This document shows, in pieces, positions 34,905 to 46,262 of a stretch of 64,000 bases of DNA. The translations under genes and the position numbers were made by a program. Where the stretch lies: NCBI GenBank assembly GCA_027257055.1, contig JAPVLO010000003.1, positions 10,605,501-10,669,500 of the forward strand, written 5' to 3'. The stretch is from Cephalopachus bancanus (lineage: Eukaryota > Chordata > Mammalia > Primates > Tarsiidae). Under the pieces are notes generated by a model. The model was given only the letters and a program-made list of their open reading frames with translations. It was not told where the DNA came from and made no database searches. Each line of letters begins with the position of its first letter. Position 1 is the stretch's first letter.

Positions 34905-35500
34905 ACTCAGGCATTCATTTATTCATTCATTCAAAAAATACTATTGTGCATCTATGGCATGAGGTTTGGGGGATTTAGCTCTGGATAAGACAAGTAAGTT
35001 TTCCTCACACAAAGTTTACATTATAGAGGGACTGAAATAGACACATAAACAAATAAATATGTGACACAATTTTAGGTTGTTACTGGTACTGAAAAAAAGG
35101 TAAAGCAGGGTAAAGGCTAGAAAGTAATTGTAGTGATGCTGCTACTTTTAAATGGTTGTCAGGGAAATTTTCTCTGAGGAAATAACTTTGAGTTGAGATG
35201 GATGGAAGCAAATCACGTGGAAATGTGGGGAAGAGATTCCCAGATAGTGGGTACAATGAGTACACATGTCTGGAACAGAGATGCTCAATGGGTTCACAAA
35301 AAAAGGTAGAAAGTCAGTGTGGTGTGAATGGAATGAATTTGGAGGGTACCAAAAGGTAAAGGAACAGAGGTAGGCAGGGACCAATTCAAGTAGGGCTTTG
35401 TAGTCTATGAATTATGGAAAACCATTGCAGAGTCTGATCGAGGGAGCTATGTGGTTTGACTTTTTTGCATTCAAACATGCACTTTGGTGGCTATGTGAAG
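34905..35500 (-). mobile_element. L2 LINE 3' region, antisense
   Basis: 'cattcatttattcattcatt', 'gtgcatctatggcatgaggt', 'gtttacattatagagggact', 'gtcagggaaattttctctga', 'gagattcccagatagtgggt' and 'tagggctttgtagtctatga' are in perfect reverse-complement L2 order. Minus-strand frames at 35080-35384 are repeat-derived. Confidence 0.8.
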
Positions 35501-37482
35501 AACATTCCATAGGGACCAATGCAGAAACAAGGGTTATTGCACTTGTCTTTACTTTAAATTCCCAATACCCAATACAATGTCTGCTGCATATTTTTAAACA
35601 ATTAATTGTGACTGTTATTATTTTTAAAGGACCAGTTAGGCTATGGAATGTACAACAATCTCAAAATGTCTGCTTTTGAACTATGAGTTTACTTGTGAGT
35701 ACTGCACAAAGCAGAGACTGCAAAACTACTTTTGCAGCTAATTGAGGCTCATTCAATAACATTTTGAGTTTACAGGTAGACAATGCACTGCCAGGATTTT
35801 CAAATAATTTTAAAAGTGAACATCAATCAATAACCATCCATTATGGTCTTAAAACTGACTGCTTGGTGAACCAGCGATAATAAACAGCAACAGCTTCTTA
35901 TTCTTGTGTCAAAGCAGGAAGTTGAAGGTTGGTAGTAAAACCCTGATCCTGATTTCTACCTGTGAAAAATACTAGAACTTTTTAAAAATCATTTCACATA
36001 TTTAAACTCTTAAGTTTTTTTTTAAAAAATGCTTTTTGTGAAGTAAAACAAAGAAACGTTGTCTTATAAATCTAGAAAATACCAGAACTTTCAAACTTGA
36101 GAATTTCTTAAGTCATGCCATGGTGGGGACACTAACGACTGAGTATTTTTGACCTCTAGAAGGGTCAAGTTGGATACTGTGAGTGGCTGTTCTGAAGTGT
36201 TTCTGTAAAACATCAAAGAAACAGTATTCAGACATTTGGAAGAATGAATAATCTATACTCAGAAGTATTCAAAATAATTATTGTAATAGACTTAGTAATT
36301 TTCATCAATTAAATGGTTTTTGGCTTTTCTATTATATCCTACAGCATTAGTCAGTGCTAGTTTATTAGTAATAAACATTGGCTGTTAAAATTTGGATTCA
36401 GGAATAGAAAAGAAAGGCACTAAGAACTCCAGAATATGTGTTCACTTGTTCATGAAAAATATTGTAAAATAGTTTCAATGTAGTAGACCCTGTGTTACAG
36501 AGTGGGACTATAAATGTGAAAAAAAAAGTCTAGTGAGGAAACAAGTCATTTTTTAACCATAAAAACAAAGGATTAAGTAAGCCAGAATAAAAGATTGCAT
36601 TATAATTTGTGGTACAATATTTAGTGTGGTAAAATTAAATGCAAGCTCTGAAATTGGTCTTGGAGACTCACCAAGGTGAATTGGTGGTATTGAGCACCTA
36701 AAGAAAGATAGGTACCCTTGTTGTATAAAGAGAGGGCCTTATTTATCCTAAACCCTCTGAGTTTACCTTGGGTCACAGACTCTGCTCCTGTTCTCTCACC
36801 CTTCCTTACCCACTGGCTAGTTATAGTCACATATATGTTCTTCAGGACAAACTTTTAAATGATTTCCCCATGCTCCAAAAATAAACTCCATTGTAATTTT
36901 GATTGACATTTTCTTAGTCCTATGCATTAATACACAATAATTTATAGTCTTAAAACTTATTATAATAACAGTATAAGAATACAATTTGTCTCCCACTTAT
37001 TCAAATCTTAATTTATATTGCTCAGTGTAGTTTTACAGAGTTTCTTTGTTTTCTTCCTAAACATTTCCCATGCAGATTATTCTTAGGAATTTTTTGACTC
37101 ATGATAAATTCAGTACTTTTTGTATTTATATTTCGAATTAATATTGTTTGATATGTAGGGAAGCTAATGAGTTTTTAAAATTTATCTTATATTTAGCCAC
37201 CTTTCTAAATTTTCTAATGGATCTTAAACTTTTTTCAGTTCATATTCAGATCGAAATATAAATGAAACATACATTTTCTCCTTCATTATTCTGTTCCATG
37301 CCATATTTTATCAGTCCACATTTCCAGAACAAACAAAAGACCAAGGGTCTTGTCTAAGGAAGAGATGCACTTTTTCCTTAGCATTTTTCAGAGCTGATCC
37401 CAGATCTGGCTAAGATCTTTTTCTCTTTTGCCATTGACTTTGGCATACCTAATTGCTGTTTTTCAGTTGAGAATGACTGTCT
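35501..37482. other. Intergenic DNA, no gene
   Basis: About 2 kb of AT-rich sequence. There is a possible small antisense L2 remnant at 36,470-36,530 ('agaccctgtgttacagagtg'). No frame with domain features. Confidence 0.45.
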
Positions 37483-37612
37483 TATTAGCCATGGAAAGTC
37501 TTATATCTAGTGTGAGCTGGGACAATGGCTGCCAATCTGACCTACAAACTGTCAAGTACTCTTCCCTTTACCTCCTTTCTCCCAAACTTCTGGATTCAAC
37601 AGACATATACTC
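37483..37612 (+). repeat. Diverged direct repeat, left copy
   Basis: About 130 bp align without gaps to 38348-38480 at roughly 87 % identity by eye. The best-conserved part is 'gtcaagtactcttcccttta' followed by 'aaacttctggattcaa'. Most differences are C/T or A/G transitions. The repeat family is not recognised. Confidence 0.8.
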
Positions 37613-37959
37613 ATTACCTACCACTCTAATAACCTAAGCCTCAGGCTTTAGAGACATTAGATCTTGTCCTCAAGATACTAACAACTAAGAACAGCTAATG
37701 ATGTTTCTCTATTGAGTTCTATACAGTATATATACCCAACCAACTGATTACCATTTTCTCTTGGATTTCTCAGAAAAATCTCAGACTCAACAGTCCTATA
37801 ACAAAAATCTTGATTCTGTCATCAAACCCACATCAAGCAAAAAAAAAAAAAAAAGAAAAAGAAAATTTTTCTTCTACCACCCTCATTCCCTCTATCTACA
37901 AGTACTGCTAAGTTAAAACCAACATGCTTTTAAAATTTGTCTACTTCTCTTTATCCATA
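37613..37959. other. Intergenic DNA with poly(A) run
   Basis: Contains an A15 run with a decayed A-rich extension (37839-37865). No element body with recognisable ends could be assigned upstream of it. Confidence 0.45.
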
Positions 37960-38347
37960 TTGATACCACATTTGTTCATGATACCATAATCCCTTGCCTG
38001 AATTACTGTGATAGCTTCCTGACTGGTTGCTTCACTCCCATGTTTGCTTAGTGTGATTTCATCATTCAACAGCAGCTAAAGGAATTTTCTTAAAACTTAT
38101 ACTAAATTTCATCATTTCACCACTGCTTTAAACAGCTAAAGTTCTTGGTACTGTCACTAGAATTAAATATAAAAATTTTTATGCTCCAAGGTCCTCTATG
38201 AACTTATCCTTGCTTATCACTCTAATCTCATCACACATCAATTTTTCTTCTCCACGGCTTATACCCCAACTATAATGGCCTTTCCTTAATTATTTAAAGA
38301 GAATTTTGCAGATACTATTCTATCTGCCTGGATTGTCTATTTCCACT
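37960..38347 (+). mobile_element. L2 LINE fragment, sense
   Basis: 'caccactgctttaaacagct', 'atgctccaaggtcctctatg', 'ctaatctcatcacacatcaa' and 'actattctatctgcctggat' follow the sense L2 3' order. Confidence 0.55.
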
Positions 38348-38480
38348 TTATTAGCTATGGAAGTTCTTATGCTTAGTGTGAGCTGGGATGATAGCTGCCT
38401 ATTTGACCTACAAATTGTCAAGTACTCTTCCCTTTACCTTCTTTCTCACAAACTTCTGGATTCAATTGACATTGTCTATT
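38348..38480 (+). repeat. Diverged direct repeat, right copy
   Basis: Partner of 37483-37612, in the same orientation and 866 bp away. It follows directly on an L2 fragment, at the point where L2 sequence is lost. Confidence 0.8.
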
Positions 38481-39132
38481 TCCTTACTTGTTACTTGGCT
38501 ATTGCTTTGCATCCATTAGATCCACGGTCTTCAAAGGTTTTTGACTCTCACAGGAGAGAAGTATTGAACCTACATTCCTAATTTAGCTATATTTATTCAT
38601 TTCCAAAATTTTGCTAATATATTATTTTATTATGAAATATATTTAAATATAGATGCATAAGGGAAATAGTAAGGATAAATAGCATTTAAAATACACAATT
38701 ATTTCCTTTTATTGATAGCACATGACTAATGATAGTTGATATAAATCTAGATTTCAAGTCAAACATACATAATTATATCTAACTCCATAAAGAAACACAT
38801 AAAAATCTTATATTAGGACTAAATATATCAGTTGCTGGGGTTTTTTAACTGTTGTTCACATTTGCCTTATTATGATTATTTTCTATCAATTTCTTTGGGG
38901 GAATCTACTAAAGCCATCCATCAATTTTGTCAGTGTGCATTTATTTAAAACTAGATAATATAACCTGAAAATTCACTTAACTAGGCACTCACAAACTATT
39001 ATACATTGCTACCCATGGGATGAGACAGGACAAGTAAGGTGCTTCTGTTTGTCCTTCAGCATCGTAAAATTCCATTTTCCCTCTCAAGAGACTCAGACCT
39101 ATTGTATGTAACTTGAACTCATCTGACAAATG
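38481..39132. other. AT-rich intergenic DNA
   Basis: No gene or repeat family recognised. Confidence 0.45.
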
Positions 39133-39139
39133 GAGAGAG

Positions 39140-39179
<40 letters not shown>

Positions 39180-39181
39180 AG
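39133..39181. repeat. (GA)n(GT)n microsatellite
   Basis: A short (GA)n leads into about 34 bp of pure GT, then returns to GA. An apparent minus-strand His/Thr-rich frame is only its translation. Confidence 0.95.
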
Positions 39182-39299
39182 AAACACACACAGAATCAGT
39201 AGGTGTTAATAGGATTTAACTTCTTTCTTGTTTAGGATTAAAAAAATAGTAATAGTGGTTGACATTCTTCCTATAAGATAGTCAATCTCTGGCACAGCC

Positions 39300-39469
39300 T
39301 TTTGTCAGTGGGTCCTCTCTCTGAAGATCACTACTTTATCAGCTTAAATGTTACCTCCTCTAAATGCCTTTCATGACCACTTACCATGAAAGCAGACTTC
39401 ATGATTTTTGTCCCATCTGCTTTCTTAATAATTTTTATGATACTCAGTGGAATAAAAATAAATATTGCC
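39300..39469 (+). mobile_element. L2 fragment, sense, cut by L1
   Basis: 'cagcttaaatgttacctcct', 'ctttcatgaccacttaccat' and 'cttaataatttttatgatac' match the sense L2 3' region. It stops where the L1 begins. Confidence 0.6.
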
Positions 39470-39890
39470 ACAAACAAATTGTCCCCAAAACACTCCAAGA
39501 CATGGACCCTAAACAGCACGATACTAAACAACTCCTGGGTCAACACAGAAATCAAAACAAAAATTAAAAGATTATAGAAAAAAATGAAAACAAAGACATA
39601 TCTTACCAAAACCTCTGGTATGTCATGAAATCACTTCTATGAGGGGAATTTGTAACTCTACACACACCGCAAGAAAATAGAAAGATCATGAATTAACAGT
39701 GAAACAAATCACCTAAGGAAGCTGGAAATGAAAGACCACCAAAACCCAGAAGAATCCAGATCACCAAAGTAAAAACCTAAATGTGGGAGATAGAGGAAAA
39801 AAATATCATAGAAAAAAAAACCAATGAAACAAAAAACTGGTTCTTTGAAAGAATAAACAAGAATGATGGACCCCTAGTCAGATTGACCAA

Positions 39891-39921
<31 letters not shown>

Positions 39922-40188
39922 CCAAATAAACATAATTAGAAATGCAAAAATCAACTCACAACAGACCCTGAAAAAATACAAAATATTATTATAGATTACT
40001 ATGCACACCTGTGTGAAACAAACTCAAAAACCTAAATAAAATGGAGGACATTCTGACATTACACAATCTTCCAAGGTTGAAACAAGAATAAATTGAGACC
40101 CTAAATAGACCAACTGAACAACACAGGAAATTGACTCCATCATAAGAAAACTACCTACCAAAAAATCCCTGGACCAGATGAGTTTCCA

Positions 40189-41135
40189 GTGGAATTCTAC
40201 AAAACATGCAAGGAGGAGCTGATACAAATCCTATTGAAAGTATTCCAGTCAATCAAGAAAGATGGAACTAACCCCAAATCATTTTATGAAGCTAAAACCA
40301 CACTTACACCTAAACCAAGTAAAAACCCAATAAAGAAAAATAACTACAGGCCAATACCCCTGATGAACATAGACGCAAAAATTCTCAACAAGATTCTAGC
40401 AAATTCAATCCAACAATACATCCCAAAAATTATCCACCATGACCAAGTAGGCTTCATTCCTGGGATGCATGGCCAGTTCAATATCTGCAAGACCATAAAT
40501 GTAATTCAGTACATCAATAGATGTAAAAACAAGAACCACATGATAATATTATTAGATGCAGAAAAAGCTTTCAATAAAATTCAGCATCCCTTCTTGATAA
40601 AAACCCCTGAATACCTAAGCATAGAGGAAACAGCCCTTAAAATAGTAAGAGCCATCTACAATAAACCCACAACCAACATACTGCTAAACAGATAGAAATT
40701 TGAAACATTTCCCCTGAAAACCAGAACAAGACAAGTCTCCCCAATCTCACCCCTCTTGTTCAGCATAGTGCTGGAAGTCCTAGCTAGGGCAATCAGACAA
40801 GAAAAAGAAATTAGAGAAAATAGGAAAAGAGTAAGTTATCCATCTTTGCTGATAATTTGATCCTCTTCCTTGAAAACCCAAGAGAATCTGTCAAAAACAT
40901 CCTTGTATTGATAAAGAACTTTGGTAAAATCTCAGAGTACAAAATAAATGTACAAAAGACAGTCACATTTTTATATACCAATAGCAAACAGGCAGATAAA
41001 AAGCACAACCCCATTCACAATAGTCACAAAATAATGAAGTACCTTGGCATCTTCCTAACCAGAAAAATAAAAAATCTTTACAATGAAAACTACAAAATAC
41101 TGCTCAAAGAAATCAAAGAAGACACAAACAAATGA
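40189..41135 (+). pseudogene. L1 ORF2 reverse-transcriptase remnant
   Basis: Family role: L1 ORF2 nicks target DNA and reverse-transcribes L1 and other poly(A) RNAs in place. A 168-codon open stretch (40189-40695) contains the finger/palm part, including '[20 protein letters not shown]' and the motif A block '[15 protein letters not shown]' with the catalytic Asp. After stop codons a second open piece (40857-41135) follows a catalytic FADD box that now reads FADN near 40,845. The broken frame and altered catalytic box show it is dead. Confidence 0.85.
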
Positions 41136-42405
41136 AAAAATATCTCATACACATAGACTGTAAGAATCAACATTATTAAGATGTCCATCCTACCCAAGAT
41201 AATCCACAGATTCAACACAATACCCATTAAATTACTAACATCATTCTTCTCAGACCTGGAAAAGACAATACAGACTTAAACAACCATGAATAGCCAAAAC
41301 AATCCTCAGCAAAAGGAACAAGCAGGAGATATCACACTTCCAGACTTAAAACTTTATTATAAGGCTACAATAATCAAAACACCCTCATATTAGTACAGGA
41401 ACAGGCATATAGACCAATGGAACAGGATAGAGATTCCAGAAGCAAAACCTCAATTTTTCAACCAACTCATCTTCAACAAAGCTTCCAGCAACAACCACTG
41501 GGGAGAGGAGAACTATTCAGTAAATGATGATGGGAAAACTGGCTGACCACATGTAGAAGAGTGAAACAGGACCCTTACCTATCACCATACACAAAAAATC
41601 AATTCTAAATGGATTAAAGGCCTTAGCGTAAAACCTCAAACTTTAAGAATATTAGAAAGCACAGAAGACTTCCTTGCAAAAACTATAATAGGCAATCAAT
41701 TCCTGATCAAAATTCCAAAAGCCCATGCCATAAGAGATAAGATAGACAAGTGGGACCTTATCAAACTGAAAACCATCTGCAAAGCAAAAAAAGTCATCAA
41801 GAGAGCAGGGAGATACCCATAGAATGGGAAAAAATATTTGCAACTGTATAACTGTCAAAAGCCTAACATCCAGGATCTACAAGGAACTCAAACATGCCCA
41901 AAGGAAAAACAAACAAACAAGCAGACAGCCTTTTTAAAAAGTGGACAGGGCAAAAGATATGAAGACACTTCTCAAAAGAAGACATACAAGGAGCCAATAG
42001 ATACATGAAAAATGCTCAGCCTCACTAATCATCTTAGAAATGTAAATCAAAACCACAGTGAGTTACCACCTAACTCCAGTAAGGATGGTCATCATTAATA
42101 ACTCAAAAAACAACAGATGCTGGAGAGGATGAGGAGAAAAGAGAATGCTTCTGCACTGTTGTTGAAAGGGTAAATTAGTACAACCTCTGTGGAAAACTGT
42201 GGCAATTTCTAAAAGATCTATAAATCCACCTCCCATAAACCCAGAAATCCCTCTTCTGGAAATATACCTGGGAGAACGCAAATTATTCTACAAAATAGAT
42301 GCCTGTATACACATATTTACTGCAGCACTACTTACAATAGCAAAAACATGGAACTAACCATGCTGCCCATCTAAAGTAGACTGGATTTTTTAAATGTGGT
42401 ACATA

Positions 42406-42698
42406 CAGCCGGGCTCAGTGGCTCAGCCTGTAATCCCGCGCCTTGGGAGGCTGAGGTGAGTGGATTGCCTAAGCCCACGGGTTCGAGACCCACCTGGGCA
42501 ACTTGGTGAGACCTCCTCTCTACAATAAATCAAAAAATTAGCTGAGCGTGGTAGCGTGTGCCTGTAATTCCAGCTACTTGGAAGGCTGAGGCGGAAGGAT
42601 CGCCGGAGCCCAGCAGGTCGAGGCTGCGGTAGCCGAGAGCGGCCACTGCACTCCAGTCTGGGTGACAGAGTGAGACTTCAACTCAAAAAAAAAAAAAC
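42406..42698 (+). mobile_element. Young Alu dimer inserted in L1
   Basis: Flanked by an 11-bp target duplication tgtggtacata (42395-42405 and 42699-42709). It has an intact A13 tail and many surviving CpGs ('ggatcgccggagcccagcag', 'gtcgaggctgcggtagccga'), the best-preserved of the four Alus here. Diagnostic features: 'gtggctcagcctgtaatccc', linker 'ctacaataaatcaaaaaatt', 'acttggaaggctgaggcgga' and terminal 'gagacttcaactc'. Confidence 0.95.
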
Positions 42699-43018
42699 TG
42701 TGGTACATATACATGATAGAATATTATGCAGCCATAAAGAAGGACAAAATTATGGGCTTCACAGAAACTTGAATGGCGTTAGAGTTTATCATATTTAGTG
42801 ATCTATCTCTGTTTCTGTAACAGAGAATTATGTACCACATGATCTCACTCATAAGTGAATCAGGAACATTTATCACCTTACTACAAGAAAGGGATTGTCA
42901 GTAGTGGGACACTGCTGGGGGGAGCGGGGGGTAGCAGATAACATCAGTAAGGGTGAAGTGAGGGTCAATGGGAGGACCAAAATTCACCTGTATGATGCTC
43001 ACTTATACACCTAATCCT

Positions 43019-43368
43019 GAATCTCTGCCACCCCTGAGACAGCAAGACCGACCCTTTTTCTTCCTTCTCCTCAGCTTACACAATAAGAAGACAATGAAGA
43101 TGAACTTTATGATGATCCACTTCTACTTAATAAATAGTAAATTTATATTCTCTTCCTTATTATCTTCTTAACATTTTCTTTTCTCTAGCTTACTTGATTA
43201 TAAGAATACAGTATAATAATACAACATATAAAATTTATGTTAACCGATTGTTTGTATTATTGGTGCGCCTTCCAGTCAACAGTAAGCTATTAGTAGTAGT
43301 TATACATGGATTTTCAACTTCTCAGGTGGTCACTGACTCTAACTCCCATGTTGTGGAAGGCTCAACTG
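43019..43368 (+). mobile_element. Tigger1 3'-end fragment
   Basis: 'gccacccctgagacagcaag', 'gatgatccacttctacttaa', 'gtcaacagtaagctattagt' and the terminal 'gaaggctcaactg' align with the last about 350 bp of the Tigger1 at 21.3-24.0 kb. It is followed by TA. The rest of the element is absent. Confidence 0.9.
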
Positions 43369-43689
43369 TATAGTTTTATATTTATAATTATATAAACGTT
43401 TGCAATTATTTATTCATCTGTTAGCTTGAAAGAATTTCATCTTCTTACAATATTCATTTCCAGGCATCCATAGAGTTCTGGGCTCTGTAAATATATATGA
43501 AAGTTCAGCAATTCTCAACTGCAGTTTGATGATACATTGATGTGATGTGAATAATTGCAAGGCAAATGACAAATCATTTGTTATCAGTAATATTTAAATA
43601 AATATCATCAGAATGTGATTCATGTGGTAATGTACATATAGTATTATAGTCCAGAAGAAAGAACAAATAAACAAAACTAATGACCTCTG
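43369..43689. other. AT-rich intergenic DNA
   Basis: Nothing recognised between the Tigger1 end and the L2. Confidence 0.4.
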
Positions 43690-43848
43690 TTGTGTTTGGG
43701 AACGCAAGCCTCAAGGAAGGCTTATGAGAGGGAAAAGCCTGAGCAGTGCTTTGAAGGTATTTGAGAATAGGACAGGGCTTTTTAACCAGAAGAAATAGCA
43801 TGTGCCAAAGTACAGAAGCCCAGAAGCCTTGGAAAAGAATTTTTTCTC

Positions 43849-43894
<46 letters not shown>

Positions 43895-44040
43895 CTTGTG
43901 TATGTGCATAGGACAATAGTAGAGAAGATGATAAGACACCCTCAGAAGCTCTCTGTGGTTCCAGAATAAAGTACAAAAGAGGCAGGAGACAGGATAGGAG
44001 GAGTAGAGGGAGTATGATTTGAGAGGTTGGGTAAAATATC
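43690..44040 (-). mobile_element. L2 fragment, antisense, with microsatellite
   Basis: 'aagcctcaaggaaggcttat', 'gagcagtgctttgaaggtat' and 'agaaatagcatgtgccaaag' resemble reverse-complement L2 ('gaaggcctctctgagg...gaacagcaagtgcaaagg'). Confidence 0.5.
43851..43891. repeat. (TG)n microsatellite
   Basis: About 40 bp of uninterrupted GT inside the antisense L2. Confidence 0.95.
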
Positions 44041-44054
44041 ACTACCTGTACATA

Positions 44055-44245
44055 ATAAGTATTTAGACCTTTCTGTGCATTTCCTTACAAAATATGGTCC
44101 CTTTTACTATTAACTTCATTGTGGTGCATGTGGAGAAACAGATTGAGTGAGGGTAAATGACTAGCCCAAGATCATGTCACTAGTGGATTCATACCTAGTT
44201 CTGGGATTCCAGCTCAGAAGCTGATTCTCTAAGGGGAGGACTGAG
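44055..44245 (-). mobile_element. MIR SINE, antisense
   Basis: 'gtggagaaacagattgagtg', 'gcccaagatcatgtcactag' and 'gggattccagctcagaagct' fit antisense MIR. Confidence 0.6.
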
Positions 44246-45373
44246 TTAGACTACAGTCAGCATTTAGGACCTGCTTTAGTAGGTGGAGAAAGTTATGTGA
44301 CCCCTGATCATTGTAAACAAAACAACAGAGTCCATTTTCATCTCTACCATGCCAACTTCCAGAAATATTTTTCTTCATTGATTCCTGATCGGAGGCCTCT
44401 TAATTCTTAATGAAACACAAAGTTGTGTTTCCTTGTGCTCTGCCAAGTAAAACTGGAGCCTTTCAGTCAAAGATGAGACACCAGGTTTTTTTTCCTTCAA
44501 CAAGTCAACTTGCTAAGACCTTCTTTCCCCTTCCCATTACTAAATGCAGCATGACTAAATTTGACTGACCAGGGGAAGTTCTATGGAGCCTAAGTTTATA
44601 AATTCACTTCCTGTAGCGTTCCCCAACCCCACCCCCATTCCCTTGCAGGCATAGGCTGGAGCTTGGGGCCCCCTCCTCTTAGAATCCAGGCAGCCAGAGC
44701 TGCAGAAACCTATAGGGCTCCTCCTGAATCTGGTATTTGCACAATAACAACCTCATTGGGTTGCAGCTCTGCTTGCATAGGTCATTCATGTGATGAACCC
44801 ATGATTAACCTTATTCTCCAATCAGAATTTTGATCTAATCTCTAGGGCAGTGTGGTTAATATACATGGTCTTTTTGTTTCTGTAGAGCTAGAGATCTGAA
44901 AAGTAAGAGCCTCAGCTAAGCCCAGCACCAGAGGAAAACCACAGAGTTCATATTACATATATTAGGCTTTTTTTGTGTGCTGCAATTCTCAAGGCTCAAG
45001 CAGACTTTGGGTGGTGGAACAGCTTCCTCCAAAGAAGGCTGCCCTCTTCCGTGGTTTTACCACGCAAAGGACACGGACACAGCAGTGTGCATTTTGCTTG
45101 CCTGTAATGTAGCATAATTGCGTTTTATAGGCAGGCTGAAAGTGGCTACCCTAGATCTGAGAGCTATGGACAACATTCATTTCTGCTACCGCAGACAGTT
45201 CAGCCACAGATATGGATGATGAAAGGGAAATTGGCATTGACCTTGCTGCTTTGCAAGGAGCAGATGGGTCCTGGAGTCTGGTTAGCAAAGAAAAATGAGC
45301 TGAGGCTCCTTGGTAGTATTTGAAGAGCAAGAGCTAGACTCAACAGAATTCGTTACTCTCTTCCTCACTGCTA

Positions 45374-45375
<2 letters not shown>
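44246..45375. other. Unique, repeat-poor sequence
   Basis: About 1.1 kb with no recognised repeat, unusual for this window. It contains 'gattaacc' (44,812-44,819) and 'ggttaata' (44,853-44,860), which are inverted half-sites of the HNF1 type, and 'ccaatcag' (44,819-44,826), a CCAAT box. A regulatory role is only a suggestion. No open frame with coding features. Confidence 0.4.
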
Positions 45376-45429
<54 letters not shown>

Positions 45430-45450
45430 CGCGCGCGCACGTGTGTATGT
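45376..45450. repeat. (TG)n(CG)n alternating tract, Z-DNA-prone
   Basis: 75 bp of unbroken purine-pyrimidine alternation: (TG) to 45420, then nine consecutive GC dinucleotides at 45421-45438, then acgtgtgtatgt. Uninterrupted GC alternation is the strongest Z-forming sequence, and CpG arrays of this type are rare in primate DNA. Apparent frames on both strands are translations of the repeat. Confidence 0.95.
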
Positions 45451-45769
45451 TTGCATGTGCATATACACACACACCTGCTGTGTCTGACATGCATGGGATA
45501 GACGAGCACCCTTGTCCATGCTAGGACTCCCTAGTGCACATTTGGCATTTGACTGACATGTAAAACTGCTACAGACATCAAAAGGACAGTAGCTCAGAAT
45601 GTAAAAGAGATTTTTACTGTTGATAAGAAGACAGGTAGAGAGGAAAATGTTACTGATACCACTTTCCAATCCTTCCAGGAACCCTTTTTCAGAGGAATGG
45701 AGTCTTTCTCAAGAAAGTAATGCAAGAGTGAAAATAAGGTTGAGATAGCCAACTGTGTGGGACACATAT

Positions 45770-46010
45770 TATCCAACTCATCAGGGTGCACCATTGTTCT
45801 TTTGGTTTTGCTCCTGTCGATTTCCCCTTCCAGAAATGCCCTTACCCTCCCACTCCCCACCTGATAATGTCCGTTTCATCTTCCAAGTCCAATTGGATTT
45901 TCACTTTCTTCAAAAAACCTTCTCTGATTTTTTCTTTTTTGCACCTAGCACAAGTCATTTCTTCCTCTCACCTGTAAATTTCTTGAGACAAGGAAGGCTA
46001 TAACTAAAAC
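45770..46010 (+). mobile_element. L2 fragment, sense, weak
   Basis: 'atttccccttccagaaatgc', 'accttctctgattttttctt' and 'gtaaatttcttgagacaagg' are in L2 order. Confidence 0.45.
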
Positions 46011-46029
46011 ACACTTACTAGGTACCCAC

Positions 46030-46262
46030 TGATGATATAGTAGACTGAGCACAAACCTAGAAACAATGGGACCTGAGCTCAAATCCAGTCTCTTCCACAT
46101 CGGGGCAGTGAGACTTTGGCAGATAACTTCTCTGAGCCTCAATTTCATCCTAACTAAACCTAAGTGGCAATGTTCTCTTCATGGGATATGTGAGAGTGTT
46201 AAATAAGATAATGTTCATAAAGAGCCTAGCACATAGGAGGTAATTTAGCATATATGGTTTGC
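46030..46262 (+). mobile_element. MIR SINE, sense, nearly full length
   Basis: 'ctgagctcaaatccagtctc', 'gcagtgagactttggcagat', 'cttctctgagcctcaatttc', 'agagtgttaaataagataat' and 'aagagcctagcacataggag' follow sense MIR in order. Confidence 0.85.

Larger units (their letters stand above)
39470..43018 (+). mobile_element. L1 LINE, 5'-truncated, carrying an Alu
   Basis: Starts inside ORF2 ('aacaactcctgggtcaacac') and continues through the reverse transcriptase ('aactacaggccaataccc', 'ttcctgggatgcatggcc'), the C-terminal region, and the end of ORF2 on both sides of the Alu ('gactggattttttaaatgtg' / 'tacatgatagaatattatgc'). The 3' UTR runs to 'acacctaatcctgaatctct', where it meets a Tigger1 fragment without any poly(A). 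The same 3' UTR type is seen in the two L1 ends at 53.4-54.3 kb. Confidence 0.9.

Noticed and set aside
37839..37865. Poly(A) run as the tail of a processed pseudogene
   Set aside because: No gene-like body or target duplication could be recognised upstream.
40189..41135. Active reverse transcriptase
   Set aside because: It is a 5'-truncated L1 with stops and an altered FADD box, interrupted downstream by an Alu.
45282..45669. His/Thr- and Ala/Arg-repeat proteins at the microsatellite
   Set aside because: Translations of (TG)n(CG)n in different frames. Not genes. The same applies to the frames at 39.1 and 43.9 kb.
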